Under the pieces are notes generated by a model. That model saw only the letters and a list, made by a program, of their open reading frames with translations, ran no database searches and was not told where the DNA came from. The position numbers were made by a program, and so were the translations under genes. Positions 6,902 through 16,301 of a stretch of DNA of 23,141 nt are shown here, piece by piece; position 1 is the stretch's first letter, and every line of letters starts with the position of its first letter. Source of the stretch: DASUBV01 sp035763085 (lineage in GTDB: Bacteria > Actinomycetota > Actinomycetes > Streptosporangiales > Streptosporangiaceae); NCBI GenBank assembly GCA_035763085.1, contig DASUBV010000240.1:1-23141 (forward strand), written 5' to 3'.

Positions 6902-8113
6902 CTAGTTGCTGACCAGCTCGCCGCCGCGCCAGACGCGGTAGGGCTTGAGTCCGTAAGCCCAGGCGAAGGCGCCCTCGTGGTCGGCGTCCCAGGCGACGAT
7001 GTCGGCCAGGCGGCCCGGCATCATGACGCCCCGGTCGGGTGCGCGCAGCGCCTGAGCGCCGCCCAGCGTCGCCGCGCGCAGCGCCTCGGCGACGCTCATC
7101 CCGTAGCTGGCGACGGCCATGCTGATGATCAGCGGCATCGAGGTAATGCCATTGCCGCCCGGCGAGTGATCGGAGCCGAGCGCCACCGCCACGCCCTTGT
7201 CCAGCAGCATCCGGACGGGCGGGATGCATCCCGACTCGGCGGCGACCGCCGGGCACAGCACGGCGGCCACCCCGGCCTGGGACAGGGCCGCAACCTCGTC
7301 GTCGCCGGCGCCGTGCAGCAGGTCGGCCGATGCGCAGCCCAGCTCGGCGGCCAGCCGGGCCGCGCTGCTGCCGGAGATGCCGCAGGCATGCAGCCGGGGC
7401 AGCAGCCCGGCCGCGCGGCCGGCGGCCAGGATCCACTGCGCCTCGCGCGTGGTGAACCGGCCGTCGTCGCAGTAGACGTCGACGCTGTCCGCGCCGGCTG
7501 CCGCGGCATCGTCGCACCAGCTGCCCACCGCGTCGACGTAGTCATGGCGCCGGCCGAAGAACTCGGGCGGGACGGCGTGCGCGGCCAGCAGCGTCGCATG
7601 CACCCGCGGCATGCCCGGCTCACCCTCCAGCGAGCGCAGCAGCCGGACGTCGGCCAGCTCGCCATCCCTGGTCAGGTGGTAGCCGGTCTTGGCCTCGATC
7701 GTCGTGGTCCCGTTCAGCAGCCAGGACCGCAGCCGCTCCCGCACGCCGTTGCACAGCGTCCAGGGGTCAGTACCCCTGGTCACGGTGACGGTGGAGGCCA
7801 TGCCGCCGCCGGCGGAGGCGATCTCATTGGCCGATGAGCCGCCCGAGCGCATGGCCAGCTCGGCCCAGCGGTTGCCGGCGTAGACGGGGTGGGTGTGCGC
7901 GTCGATCAGGCCCGGCGTGACGAGCGCGCCGTTGAGGTTCTCGACGTGATCGACATCGACGATGTCGGAGATCACGCCGGGGATGCTGGACGGCAGGTCC
8001 GAGGCGTAACCGACCCAGGCAATGCGATCATTGTGGGACAAAATCGCGGCGTTGCTCCACACCTCTGAGCCGGTCCACAGCCGGCCAATGTTGGTGAGAA
8101 GCCGTACGGTCAT
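6902..8113 (-). CDS. imidazolonepropionase-like amidohydrolase (HutI family, altered active site)
   Basis: A 403-residue amidohydrolase most like HutI, which opens the ring of imidazolone-5-propionate in histidine breakdown. Conserved: the metal pair HTH at 73-75, NRW near 81-83 (substrate Arg), GGGMASTV at 102-109, KTGYHL at 142-147 (Tyr145), AAH at 177-179, HAC at 242-244 (metal His) and SDH at 314-316 (metal Asp315), followed by the C-terminal RLADIVAWD strand. Changed: the HADE/HANQ element of known HutI reads HACG, losing the acidic or amide residue, and the SADH His is Leu265. No hutU, hutH or hutG is nearby; degV follows 9 bases later. It may therefore act on another cyclic amide. The start at ATG 8113 has a weak ribosome site. 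Confidence 0.75.
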   Translation of the reverse strand: MTVRLLTNIGRLWTGSEVWSNAAILSHNDRIAWVGYASDLPSSIPGVISDIVDVDHVENLNGALVTPGLIDAHTHPVYAGNRWAELAMRSGGSSANEIASAGGGMASTVTVTRGTDPWTLCNGVRERLRSWLLNGTTTIEAKTGYHLTRDGELADVRLLRSLEGEPGMPRVHATLLAAHAVPPEFFGRRHDYVDAVGSWCDDAAAAGADSVDVYCDDGRFTTREAQWILAAGRAAGLLPRLHACGISGSSAARLAAELGCASADLLHGAGDDEVAALSQAGVAAVLCPAVAAESGCIPPVRMLLDKGVAVALGSDHSPGGNGITSMPLIISMAVASYGMSVAEALRAATLGGAQALRAPDRGVMMPGRLADIVAWDADHEGAFAWAYGLKPYRVWRGGELVSN

Positions 8114-8368
8114 GCCGTCTTACCCCGTCGATCCTGACGCGCGGCCGCCGTGCCCTTCGGTTGCCATACGCGTCACCTGCCGAGTGGTCATGCCAGTGAA
8201 AGAACCCGTTCAGCGGCCTGCAGGCCGGACCGGCGCGAGCGCCGGGCCCGCGGGCCCCTGCGGATGGTGCTGACTAACATATCGGTTCAGTTACGGTATT
8301 GCACAGGTGGTTCCGTGTACAGGGTCATTTCTGTCGCCCTGGCGCAGGTAGGGGCGTGCACCGGGCGC

Positions 8369-8385
8369 AATTGCGGGTAGCAATT
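8369..8385. promoter_or_regulatory. inverted repeat, possible operator of the hutI-like gene
   Basis: Perfect 6-bp arms AATTGC and GCAATT around GGGTA, inside an AT-richer island about 260 bases upstream of the hutI-like start. Shape and size suit a dimeric regulator, but this is unproven. Confidence 0.3.
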
Positions 8386-8526
8386 TAGCGGCGAACCAGT
8401 GGCCGGTCCAGCGTTTCATTTAACTGCAGAAACACGCACCCTGCGTTACCGAAAATGCGATACGCAAATCGTGAAAGCGCTCAGGCCGCCGGCGGGCTGC
8501 CGGGGAGACCCGCCGGCGAACGGCGG

Positions 8527-8582
8527 CGGGACAGCAGTCCGGCGGGACAGCAGTCCGGCGGGGCAGCAGTCCGGCGGGGCAG
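8527..8582. repeat. 16-bp tandem repeat, about 3.5 copies
   Basis: Units CGGGACAGCAGTCCGG at 8527-8542 and 8543-8558, one with A to G (CGGGGCAGCAGTCCGG) at 8559-8574, and a partial fourth from 8575. Each unit contains GGAC/GTCC-like self-complementary ends and could fold. It lies downstream of the hflX terminator. Confidence 0.8.
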
Positions 8583-8633
8583 ACAGGGCAGCAGGCCGGC
8601 TGACGGGCAGGGCGACGGACGGGCGGCAGGGGC

Positions 8634-8668
8634 GGGCAGGCCGGCCGGAGCGGGCAGGCCGGCCGGCG
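8634..8668. repeat. short direct repeat of a GCGGGCAGGCCGGCCGG unit
   Basis: The 17-base unit GCGGGCAGGCCGGCCGG occurs twice in tandem, separated by a single A, and includes the palindrome GGCCGGCC. A low-complexity GC-rich element between the 16-bp repeat and the hflX terminator. Confidence 0.6.
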
Positions 8669-8679
8669 ATCGTACCCCC

Positions 8680-8713
8680 GTCTGGCCGCCGCACTGCCGG
8701 GCGGCGGCCAGAC
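8680..8713 (-). terminator. strong hairpin terminator of hflX
   Basis: Perfect 13-bp stem GTCTGGCCGCCGC/GCGGCGGCCAGAC with an 8-base loop, beginning 12 bases after the hflX stop codon. There is no T tract, typical for high-GC organisms. Confidence 0.8.
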
Positions 8714-8725
8714 GTCCCGCTGCGG

Positions 8726-10273
8726 TCAGCCGGCGGCCACGGGCGCCGTGAACCGGTCCAGCTCCGCGGCCAGGCCGGGCGGGACGCGCGCGGTCAGCTC
8801 CGTGCCGCCCTCGCCGTGCCGGACCTCCAGCACCTCGCCCTCGCGGTGCGCGCGCGACACCAGGTCGCCCCGGTCATAGGGCAGCACGACGGTCACCTGG
8901 CGCTGCTTGCGCGGCAGCAGCTTGTCCAGGGCCGCGAGCAGCTCGTTGATGCCCTCGCCGGTTCGCGCCGAGACGACCACCGAGTTCTGCTCGGCGAGCC
9001 GCAGCGCGTCCAGCTCTATCGGGTCAGCGGCGTCGGCCTTGTTGATGACGACGAGCTCCTGGACCTCGCGGGCGCCGATCTGCCCGAGCACCTCGCGCAC
9101 GGCGGTCAGCTGAGCCTTGGGGTCGGCGTCAGACCCGTCCACCACGTGCAGGATCAGGTCGGCGTCGGCGACCTCCTCCAGCGTCGAGCGGAACGCGTCG
9201 ACCAGCTGGTGCGGCAGGTGCCGGACGAAGCCGACGGTGTCGGTCAGCGTGAACGGCCAGCCCTGCGGCGTGCGGGCCCGGCGCACCGCCGGGTCGAGGG
9301 TCGCGAACAGCGAGTTATCGACCAGCACGTGCGCGCCGGTCAGGCGGTTGAGCAGGCTGGACTTCCCGGCGTTGGTGTAGCCGGCAATCGCCACCGAGGG
9401 AACCTCGCGACGACGGCGCTGGCCGCGCTGGACCTCGCGCCCGACCGACATGTCGGCGATCTCGCGACGCAGCTTCGCCATCCGGGTCCGGATCCGCCGC
9501 CGGTCGGTCTCGATCTTGGTCTCGCCGGGACCGCGGGTGCCGATGCCGCCGCCGCCCGCGCCGCCCGCGCGGCCGCCCGCCTGCCGGGACAGCGACTCGC
9601 CCCAGCCGCGCAGCCGCGGCACCAGGTACTGCAGCTGGGCCAGCTCGACCTGAGCCTTGCCCTCCTTGCTGCGCGCGTGCTGGGCGAAGATGTCCAGGAT
9701 CAGGGCGGTCCGGTCAATGACCTTGACCTTGACGATCCCCTCCAGCCGGCGCAACTGGCCGGGGGTCAGCTCACCGTCGCAGATCACGGTGTCAGCGCCG
9801 GCCGCGGCCACCACCCCGGCCAGCTCGGCGGCCTTCCCGGCGCCGACATAGGTGGCCGAGTCCGGCCGGCCCCGGCGCTGGATGAGGCCATCGAGCACCT
9901 CCGACCCCGCAGTCTCGGCCAGCTGCGACAGCTCGTGCAGCGAGTTCTCGGCGTCGGCCAGGGTGCCCTCGGTCCACACGCCCATCAGCACGACCCGCTC
10001 CAGGCGCAGGGTCCGGTACTCGACCTCGCTGACGTCCTCCAGCTCGGTCGACAGCCCGGCTACCCGCCGCAGTGCGTGCCGGTCCTCCAGGTCCAGCTGC
10101 CCGGCATTGGGCTCGTCGGTCTCATCAGGCTCACCGGGCTCGGGCGCCCGGTACTCCGGCTCCCCGGTGCCTGCCTGCCCGGTGTTCAACAGCTCCGTAT
10201 TCAGCTGCTCAGCGCCCTGCTGCTGCGTCCCCGCCTCGTGCTCCTCGGGGTACTGATCAGAAAGTGCAGTCAT
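8726..10273 (-). CDS. hflX: GTPase HflX
   Basis: A 515-residue GTPase. HflX binds the 50S subunit and splits stalled or heat-damaged ribosomes. Residues 1-60 form an acidic, Gln/Glu/Pro-rich extension typical of actinobacterial members. The N-terminal HflX domain follows (LRLERVVLMGVW at 90-100, YVGAGKAAEL at 142-151, a basic linker with the family signature GTRGPGETKIETDRRRI at 245-261), then the G domain: G1 GYTNAGKSSL at 298-307, G3 DTVGF at 345-349, G4 NKAD at 411-414. A Gly/Arg-rich loop (GGRAGGAGGGG) precedes the signature. The ATG at 10273 has a weak GGGATGG ribosome site. The gene is divergent from aceB and stands alone, ending in a strong hairpin. Confidence 0.95.
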   Translation of the reverse strand: MTALSDQYPEEHEAGTQQQGAEQLNTELLNTGQAGTGEPEYRAPEPGEPDETDEPNAGQLDLEDRHALRRVAGLSTELEDVSEVEYRTLRLERVVLMGVWTEGTLADAENSLHELSQLAETAGSEVLDGLIQRRGRPDSATYVGAGKAAELAGVVAAAGADTVICDGELTPGQLRRLEGIVKVKVIDRTALILDIFAQHARSKEGKAQVELAQLQYLVPRLRGWGESLSRQAGGRAGGAGGGGIGTRGPGETKIETDRRRIRTRMAKLRREIADMSVGREVQRGQRRRREVPSVAIAGYTNAGKSSLLNRLTGAHVLVDNSLFATLDPAVRRARTPQGWPFTLTDTVGFVRHLPHQLVDAFRSTLEEVADADLILHVVDGSDADPKAQLTAVREVLGQIGAREVQELVVINKADAADPIELDALRLAEQNSVVVSARTGEGINELLAALDKLLPRKQRQVTVVLPYDRGDLVSRAHREGEVLEVRHGEGGTELTARVPPGLAAELDRFTAPVAAG

Positions 10274-10590
10274 TCAACCATCCCAGCCAGCTCACCAGGT
10301 CAGATCCCGTGTCCGGCCGTCTCGGTCGTCCCGGCCCGCCGGTTGCGGGCCGATTTGTTGATGGTGCCACGCGCGGCACCCGTCCTCATCCCAATAACGC
10401 CGCGCCGCGCCAGGTTGTGCCCCGCCCTCCTGCGGGCGACGCCCTCAGGAACCCCCCGAAAAGCACATTGCTGAGTCAGACTGAGGGCTGGCAGGGCGCC
10501 CGTGAGTTATTTTTCTACTGGCGGGTAACTAAGGCGGACCCGTGCCACCGGAGAACCGGCCGCGCGGCGTGCCACAGGAGGAGCAGTCAC
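10274..10590. other. divergent intergenic region between hflX and aceB
   Basis: About 317 bases. It contains a near-perfect 18-bp palindrome at 10363-10380, a small hairpin CCCGC/GCGGG around 10422-10437, and an AT-rich patch (GTTATTTTTCTACT) around 10506-10519 that may be part of the aceB promoter. No clean -35/-10 pair was found for either gene. Confidence 0.5.
10363..10380. promoter_or_regulatory. palindrome between hflX and aceB, possible operator
   Basis: GGTGCCACGCGCGGCACC reads as two 9-base arms with a single mismatch. It lies 90 bases before hflX and 211 bases before aceB. A dimeric regulator site is plausible; a simple hairpin in the hflX leader is the alternative. Confidence 0.35.
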
Positions 10591-12195
<1,605 letters not shown>

Positions 12196-12233
12196 CGGCC
12201 GGCGTCCGGAGCGGCGGCCCGTACGCGAGACGT

Positions 12234-12261
12234 CAGACGCCAGACGCCAGACGCCATACGC
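12234..12261. repeat. 7-bp tandem repeat upstream of the EEP gene
   Basis: Three exact copies of CAGACGC followed by one variant (CATACGC), with further CAGACGCC-like sequence after it. It lies between aceB and the EEP protein gene in a stretch with no other recognised signal. Confidence 0.7.
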
Positions 12262-12376
12262 AGACGCCGGAGGCCGGGCGCCAGGACACCTGCAGGCCGG
12301 ACGGGACACCGGACGCCAGCCGCCGCGGGCCGGGCGGGCCGGGATGGAAGGAAGGGAAGAGAAGGGGGCGGTGCCG

Positions 12377-13144
12377 ATGCCCGGCGGCCGGCAGGCCGGC
12401 GGCGATCCTGATCGCCGCGCCGAGCTCCGCCTGCTGCACTGGAACGTGCACTCGTGGCGCGATCCCGCCGGGCAGCCGAACCTGGAGTCCATCGCCGGCC
12501 TGGTCGCCGACGCGGACGCGGATGTGGTCAGCCTGGTCGAGGTCAGCGAGCCGTGGGCGGCGCCGGCGGCGCTGCCGGAGCTGGCCCGCCGGGGCGGGTA
12601 TACCTGGATCTTCTTCCCGTCGGTCGAGATCGGCGGTGATGATCCCGTCCGCGGCTACGGCAATGCCCTGCTGACCAGGCTGCCCCCGCTCGCCGTCCAG
12701 CAGTGGCAGCTCACCTGGCCGCCAGCGGTCTATGACGGCACCGAGCCGTCCGAGACCCGGTCCGCTGCCCTGGCCCGGGTGCAGGCCGACGGGACACCCG
12801 TCTGGGCCGGCAGCACCCACCTGCCGGCACGCAGCGGCCGGGCACGGTCGGCCGCCTTGCGCCGCCTGACCGCGCTCACCGAGCGGCTAGAGCCGCCCTG
12901 GGTGATCTGCGGGGATTACAACACTCCCGCGGCCAGGTGGGTCAAGCCCGGTCAGCCGGTCACCACCGGCCCCAGCCCGGCGCAGCCGACGTTCCCGGCA
13001 CACCGCCCGCGGAAGGCGATCGACTACTGCATCGCCTCACCCGGCCTCGGGCTGGACGCCCGCGCGCTGCCCGCGACCGGGTCCGATCACCTGCCCGTCC
13101 TGGTGCGCTGCCGCCTGCCCGGCCCGTCCGCGGCCTACGAGTGA
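12377..13144 (+). CDS. endonuclease/exonuclease/phosphatase (EEP) fold protein
   Basis: A 255-residue metal-dependent phosphodiesterase-fold protein; substrate unknown. Visible family motifs in order: LRLLHWNVHSW (Asn metal site), DVVSLVEVSE (catalytic Glu), YGNALLTR, WAGSTHLPA (His), WVICGDYNTPA (catalytic Asp and Asn), IDYCIAS, and the closing GSDHLPVL (Asp-His pair). All key residues are present, so it should be active. No signal peptide or membrane segment is seen. An ATG at 12344 and a GTG at 12371 are in the same frame, but only the ATG at 12377 has a well-spaced purine-rich site (GAAGGGGG, 8 bases). It probably is transcribed alone or reads through from aceB, 181 bases upstream. Confidence 0.85.
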   Translation: MPGGRQAGGDPDRRAELRLLHWNVHSWRDPAGQPNLESIAGLVADADADVVSLVEVSEPWAAPAALPELARRGGYTWIFFPSVEIGGDDPVRGYGNALLTRLPPLAVQQWQLTWPPAVYDGTEPSETRSAALARVQADGTPVWAGSTHLPARSGRARSAALRRLTALTERLEPPWVICGDYNTPAARWVKPGQPVTTGPSPAQPTFPAHRPRKAIDYCIASPGLGLDARALPATGSDHLPVLVRCRLPGPSAAYE

Positions 13145-13162
13145 ATGCCCGGGGCACCGGCC

Positions 13163-13429
13163 TCACCGGCGACAGGCGGGCCAGCGCCGGCCGGGCCAGG
13201 CAGGCCCGGACTGAGCTGGCCTGAGCCAGGCAGGGCTGAGCCCAATGAGGTAGGCCAGCCCGTACTGGAAGGTGCAGCCGGCGGGCAGCGCGATCAGGCC
13301 GACGAACAGGACCAGCCACCGGCGCGCGGTCCGGTCCGCCGCATCCTGCTGGCCGGCCCCGTGGACGCCGGCCCCGTGGGCGCCGGCACTGCCCTGCCTG
13401 TGTCGCGCGTCGCCGCCCTGTGTGCTCAC
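13163..13429 (-). pseudogene. probable N-terminal remnant of a membrane transporter (MFS-like)
   Basis: An 88-codon frame from a GTG at 13429. After a Gly/His/Ala-rich start that includes a 15-bp tandem repeat (near 13356-13386), residues 33-61 read RTARRWLVLFVGLIALPAG followed by CTFQYGLAYLI. This is a clear membrane helix and closely resembles the first helix of actinobacterial major facilitator transporters, which run to 400 or more residues. Here the similarity stops at once and is followed by Pro/Trp/Arg-rich sequence and a stop, 18 bases from the end of the convergent EEP gene. I read it as a truncated gene; a genuine small one-helix membrane protein remains possible. A conserved operator-like element lies 14 bases upstream of the start. 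Confidence 0.5.
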
Positions 13430-13442
13430 ATACTGATACTAG

Positions 13443-13462
13443 CTGTCTGCATAACGAGACAG
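13443..13462. promoter_or_regulatory. operator-like palindrome, copy A
   Basis: CTGTCTGCATAACGAGACAG: perfect 6-bp arms CTGTCT/AGACAG around 8 bases, preceded by ACTAG at 13438-13442. It matches copy B at 19359-19378 in both arms, the CATA and CG of the spacer and the ACTAG flank; the four differences over 25 bases are all transitions. It sits directly upstream of the transporter-like remnant on the minus strand. Confidence 0.65.
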
Positions 13463-13528
13463 ATGGGAACCTGCCCGCCCCGCGCTGACCCGCCAGCCAG
13501 CGAGTCCTGGGCTGTCAGAGTTGCCTGC

Positions 13529-14395
13529 TCAGCCCATCCGGCCGGTGACGTAAGCCTTCGTGCGGCTGTCCCTCGGGTCCTGGAAGATCTGCTCGGTCGG
13601 GCCGTACTCGACGAGCACGCCGGTGCGGGTATCGGTCGCAGTGTCGGTGAGCACGTAAAAGAAGGCGGTGCGGTCGCTGACCCGCGTCGCCTGCTGCATG
13701 TTGTGCGTGACAACGACGATGGTGAACTGCGACTTGAGCTCCCGCATCAGGTCCTCGATGGCGCCCGTCGCGATCGGGTCGAGCGAGGATGCGGGCTCGT
13801 CCATGAGGACGACATCCGGCTCTACGGCGATCGTGCGGGCGATGCACAGCCGCTGGGCCTGGCCGCCGGACAGGCTCAGGCCCGACGTGCGGAGGCGGCT
13901 TTTCACCTCATCCCACAGCGCGGCCCGGCGCAGCGAGCGCTCGACGATCTCGTCCAGCCGGCTCTTGCTGCGCTCGCCGTTGATGCGCGGCCCGTAGGCG
14001 ACGTTGTCGTAGATCGACTTGGGGAACGGGTTGGGCTTCTGGAACACCATGCCGATGCGCCGCCGCACCGCTGTCGCGGAGACATCCCTGCCGTACAGCG
14101 ACTGGCCGCGGTAGGCCACCTCGCCTTCCAGGCGGGCGCCCGGCACGAGGTCGTTCATCCGGTTCAGTGCCCGCAGCACGGTCGTCTTGCCGCTGCCGGA
14201 CGAGCCGATGAAGGCGGTGATCTCGTTCTCGCGCACGTCCAGCGACACGTCCGTGACGGCCCTGAAGGCGTGGTACCAGATCGAGACGTTCCGCATGCCG
14301 AAGATGACCTCGCCCGGCGCCGGCCCGAACTGCCGCCGGCGCGCCAGCCCGGGCCCCGGAAGATCGGTGATGACATTCAGCTCAGGCTGTTCCAT
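13529..14395 (-). CDS. pstB: phosphate ABC transporter ATP-binding protein PstB
   Basis: A 288-residue ATPase that drives high-affinity phosphate import with PstS, PstC and PstA. Motifs: Walker A IGSSGSGKTT at 64-72, Q-loop FQKPNPFPKSIYDNVAYGP starting near 118, ABC signature LSLSGGQAQR at 173-182, Walker B VVLMDEPASSLDP at 195-207, H-loop His231. FQKPNPFP and NVAYGPR are specific for PstB. Walker A has Ser where the family often has Cys (SGSGK rather than SGCGK), which should still bind nucleotide. A 30-residue N-terminal extension precedes the domain. The ATG lies 7 bases after the pstA stop, with AGGAA overlapping that stop codon, so it is translated from the pst transcript. Confidence 0.96.
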   Translation of the reverse strand: MEQPELNVITDLPGPGLARRRQFGPAPGEVIFGMRNVSIWYHAFRAVTDVSLDVRENEITAFIGSSGSGKTTVLRALNRMNDLVPGARLEGEVAYRGQSLYGRDVSATAVRRRIGMVFQKPNPFPKSIYDNVAYGPRINGERSKSRLDEIVERSLRRAALWDEVKSRLRTSGLSLSGGQAQRLCIARTIAVEPDVVLMDEPASSLDPIATGAIEDLMRELKSQFTIVVVTHNMQQATRVSDRTAFFYVLTDTATDTRTGVLVEYGPTEQIFQDPRDSRTKAYVTGRMG

Positions 14396-14402
14396 GACGT
14401 TC

Positions 14403-15293
14403 CTAGTGCGCGTATCTGGCGAATCGTGCGGTGACGAGGCGGGCGGCGATCATCAGGGTGAAAGCGATCGCGATGAGCGTCAGCGCGGCGCCCCAGCCGC
14501 GGCCCTGAGCGCCGGCATACGGGGCTGACGCGTTCACGAAAATCTGCGAGGGCAGCGAGGTGCTGGCGCCGCTGAACAGGTTGGGGTTCACCGTCGTGAC
14601 CGTGAGGATGGTGAACAGCAGCGGCGCCGTCTCGCCGGCGGCCCGGGCTATGGCCAGCAGGACACCGCTGACGATTCCGCCGAGCGCCGCCGGCAACACC
14701 ACCGTGAGCGTCACCCGGGCCTTGGTGGCGCCCAGGGCGTAGCTCCCCTCGCGCAGCGAGTCAGGCACCAGCTTCAGCATCTCGTCGGTGGAGCGGATCA
14801 CGACCGGCAGGATCAGGCAGCCGAGCGCGAAGGCGCCGGCCAGGCCTGAGAAACCGAAGTGCAGCACCCAGACCGAGAAGATGAACAGCCCCATCACGAT
14901 CGAGGGCACGCCCGTCATCACGTCGGCCATGAACCCGATGAGCCGCGCCAGCGGCCTGTTCCCGCCGTACTCATGAAGGTAGATCGCGCCCAGCACCCCC
15001 AGGGGCACGGCCATGACCGTGGCCAGGGCCGTGATCTCGATCGTGCCCAGCACCGCGGGACCGATTCCGCCCACGTCCGCGGGCAGGACCGACGGCGGGA
15101 TCGCGCTGGTCAGGAACGACCAGCTGAGGACCGAGGCGCCCTTGGCAATCACGGTGAACAGGACGAACCCGAGCGGGATGAGCACGACGACGGGCGCGAG
15201 CACGAGCAGGACCGTCGCGATGCGGTTCTTGCTGCGCCGCCAGGACCGCGGCTCGCGCAGGTCATGCTGCAGCCCGGTGCCAGCGCGCGCCAT
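14403..15293 (-). CDS. pstA: phosphate ABC transporter permease PstA
   Basis: A 296-residue integral membrane protein with about six helices, forming the phosphate channel with PstC. The first helix follows KNRIATVLLVLAP (residue ~23 on). The loop that contacts PstB (EAA motif) reads REGSYALGATKARVTLTVVLPAALGGIVSG. It ends with the family pattern AAGETAPLLFT, then the last helices. The ATG at 15293 overlaps the pstC stop (TGATG), implying translational coupling. The frame remains open far upstream through pstC, but that part is a by-product of GC-rich coding DNA. Confidence 0.95.
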   Translation of the reverse strand: MARAGTGLQHDLREPRSWRRSKNRIATVLLVLAPVVVLIPLGFVLFTVIAKGASVLSWSFLTSAIPPSVLPADVGGIGPAVLGTIEITALATVMAVPLGVLGAIYLHEYGGNRPLARLIGFMADVMTGVPSIVMGLFIFSVWVLHFGFSGLAGAFALGCLILPVVIRSTDEMLKLVPDSLREGSYALGATKARVTLTVVLPAALGGIVSGVLLAIARAAGETAPLLFTILTVTTVNPNLFSGASTSLPSQIFVNASAPYAGAQGRGWGAALTLIAIAFTLMIAARLVTARFARYAH

Positions 15294-16264
15294 CAGGCAC
15301 CCCGCGCCCGCCGGGCGGAGCGCTGCACCGCCGCCCGGGCAATGACGTTGATGATGATGGTGAAGATGAACAACAGCACGCCCAGTCCCATCAGCGCGGA
15401 CCGGAACACTCCGGTGGCCTCGCCGAACTCGTTCGCGATGACCGCGGGCATGTTGTAGCCGGGGGCGAGCAGGTGGGAGGTGATCGTGGCGGACGACCCG
15501 ATCACGAGCGCGGCCGCGATCGTCTCGCCCATCGCCCGGCCCAGCCCCAGCAGCACCGCCCCGACGATGCCGCCCTGGCTGTGCGGCAGGACGACGCCCC
15601 GGATCACCTCCAGGCGGGTGGCGCCGAGCGCGTAGGCGCCTTCCTTGTCGATCGCCGGCACCGTCGCGGCCACCTCGCGCGACAGCGACGTCACGATCGG
15701 CGTGATCATGAAGGCCAGGATGATGCCCGCGGTGAAGAACGAGGCCCCGCTCGTGGGCGGGCCGAACAGCGAGCCCAGCACCGGGACGCCCTCGACGCCC
15801 GAGCCAGCCGCGTGGTAGATGCCCTGCACCCACGGGGCGAAGACCAGGATCCCCCACAGGCCCCAGACCACTGAGGGGACCACCGCCAGCAGGTCGATGA
15901 CGGACACGATCGGGCGCGCCCACCGGTAGGGCACGACCTCGGTCAGCAGCAGGGCGGTGCCGACGCTGACCGGCACGGCGATCACGATCGCGATCACCGC
16001 CGTGATGGCCGTGCCGTACAGGAAGGCCAGCGCCCCGAACTGGCCGGCGGCGGGGTTCCAGCTGCTCGAGAAGATCTTCGTGCCCTCGGCAGAGAACCAC
16101 GACGAGGCCTGCTGGCCGGTCGAGACGGCGATCAGGACCAGGATCACCAGCACCAGGAGCCCGGCGGCCAGCGCGAGGACCTGGAAGCCGCGGTCGCCGG
16201 GCGGCCGCCGCTGGCTCAGGGAGCCGGCGGGCCGGCCCTGCTGCTGCCGGGTGAGCGTGCTCAC
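15293..16264 (-). CDS. pstC: phosphate ABC transporter permease PstC
   Basis: A 323-residue membrane permease. The N-terminal cytoplasmic stretch of about 27 residues is followed by the first helix (LALAAGLLVLVILVLIAVS), then SSWNPAAGQFGALAFLYGTAITAVIA, which is typical of PstC, and the EAA loop DKEGAYALGATRLEVIRGVVLPHSQGGIVGA region ending in GRAMGETIAAALVIG. The last helix ends in a basic tail. The GTG at 16264 lies 37 bases after the pstS stop; its ribosome site is weak. It partners PstA and takes phosphate from lipoprotein PstS. Confidence 0.94.
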   Translation of the reverse strand: MSTLTRQQQGRPAGSLSQRRPPGDRGFQVLALAAGLLVLVILVLIAVSTGQQASSWFSAEGTKIFSSSWNPAAGQFGALAFLYGTAITAVIAIVIAVPVSVGTALLLTEVVPYRWARPIVSVIDLLAVVPSVVWGLWGILVFAPWVQGIYHAAGSGVEGVPVLGSLFGPPTSGASFFTAGIILAFMITPIVTSLSREVAATVPAIDKEGAYALGATRLEVIRGVVLPHSQGGIVGAVLLGLGRAMGETIAAALVIGSSATITSHLLAPGYNMPAVIANEFGEATGVFRSALMGLGVLLFIFTIIINVIARAAVQRSARRARGA

Positions 16265-16301
16265 GGCGACGAGCCAATCCAGCCTGCCCGCGGCGCGCTG
16301 G

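Larger units (their letters stand above)
8114..8725. other. intergenic region between hutI-like gene and hflX
   Basis: About 610 bases with no supported gene. Positions ~8270-8470 are noticeably AT-richer than the surroundings and probably hold the hutI-like promoter on the minus strand; no clear -35/-10 pair was found. An inverted repeat AATTGC-GGGTA-GCAATT lies at 8369-8385. From 8527 onward come GC-rich tandem repeats and then the hflX terminator. Confidence 0.5.

Noticed and set aside
8527..8582. 16-bp repeats as a CRISPR array
   Set aside because: The units are directly adjacent with no spacers and are too short for CRISPR repeats; no cas genes nearby.
8399..10474. 691-codon plus-strand open frame opposite hflX
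   Set aside because: Antisense to HflX, whose GTPase motifs are complete; no recognisable domain in this frame.
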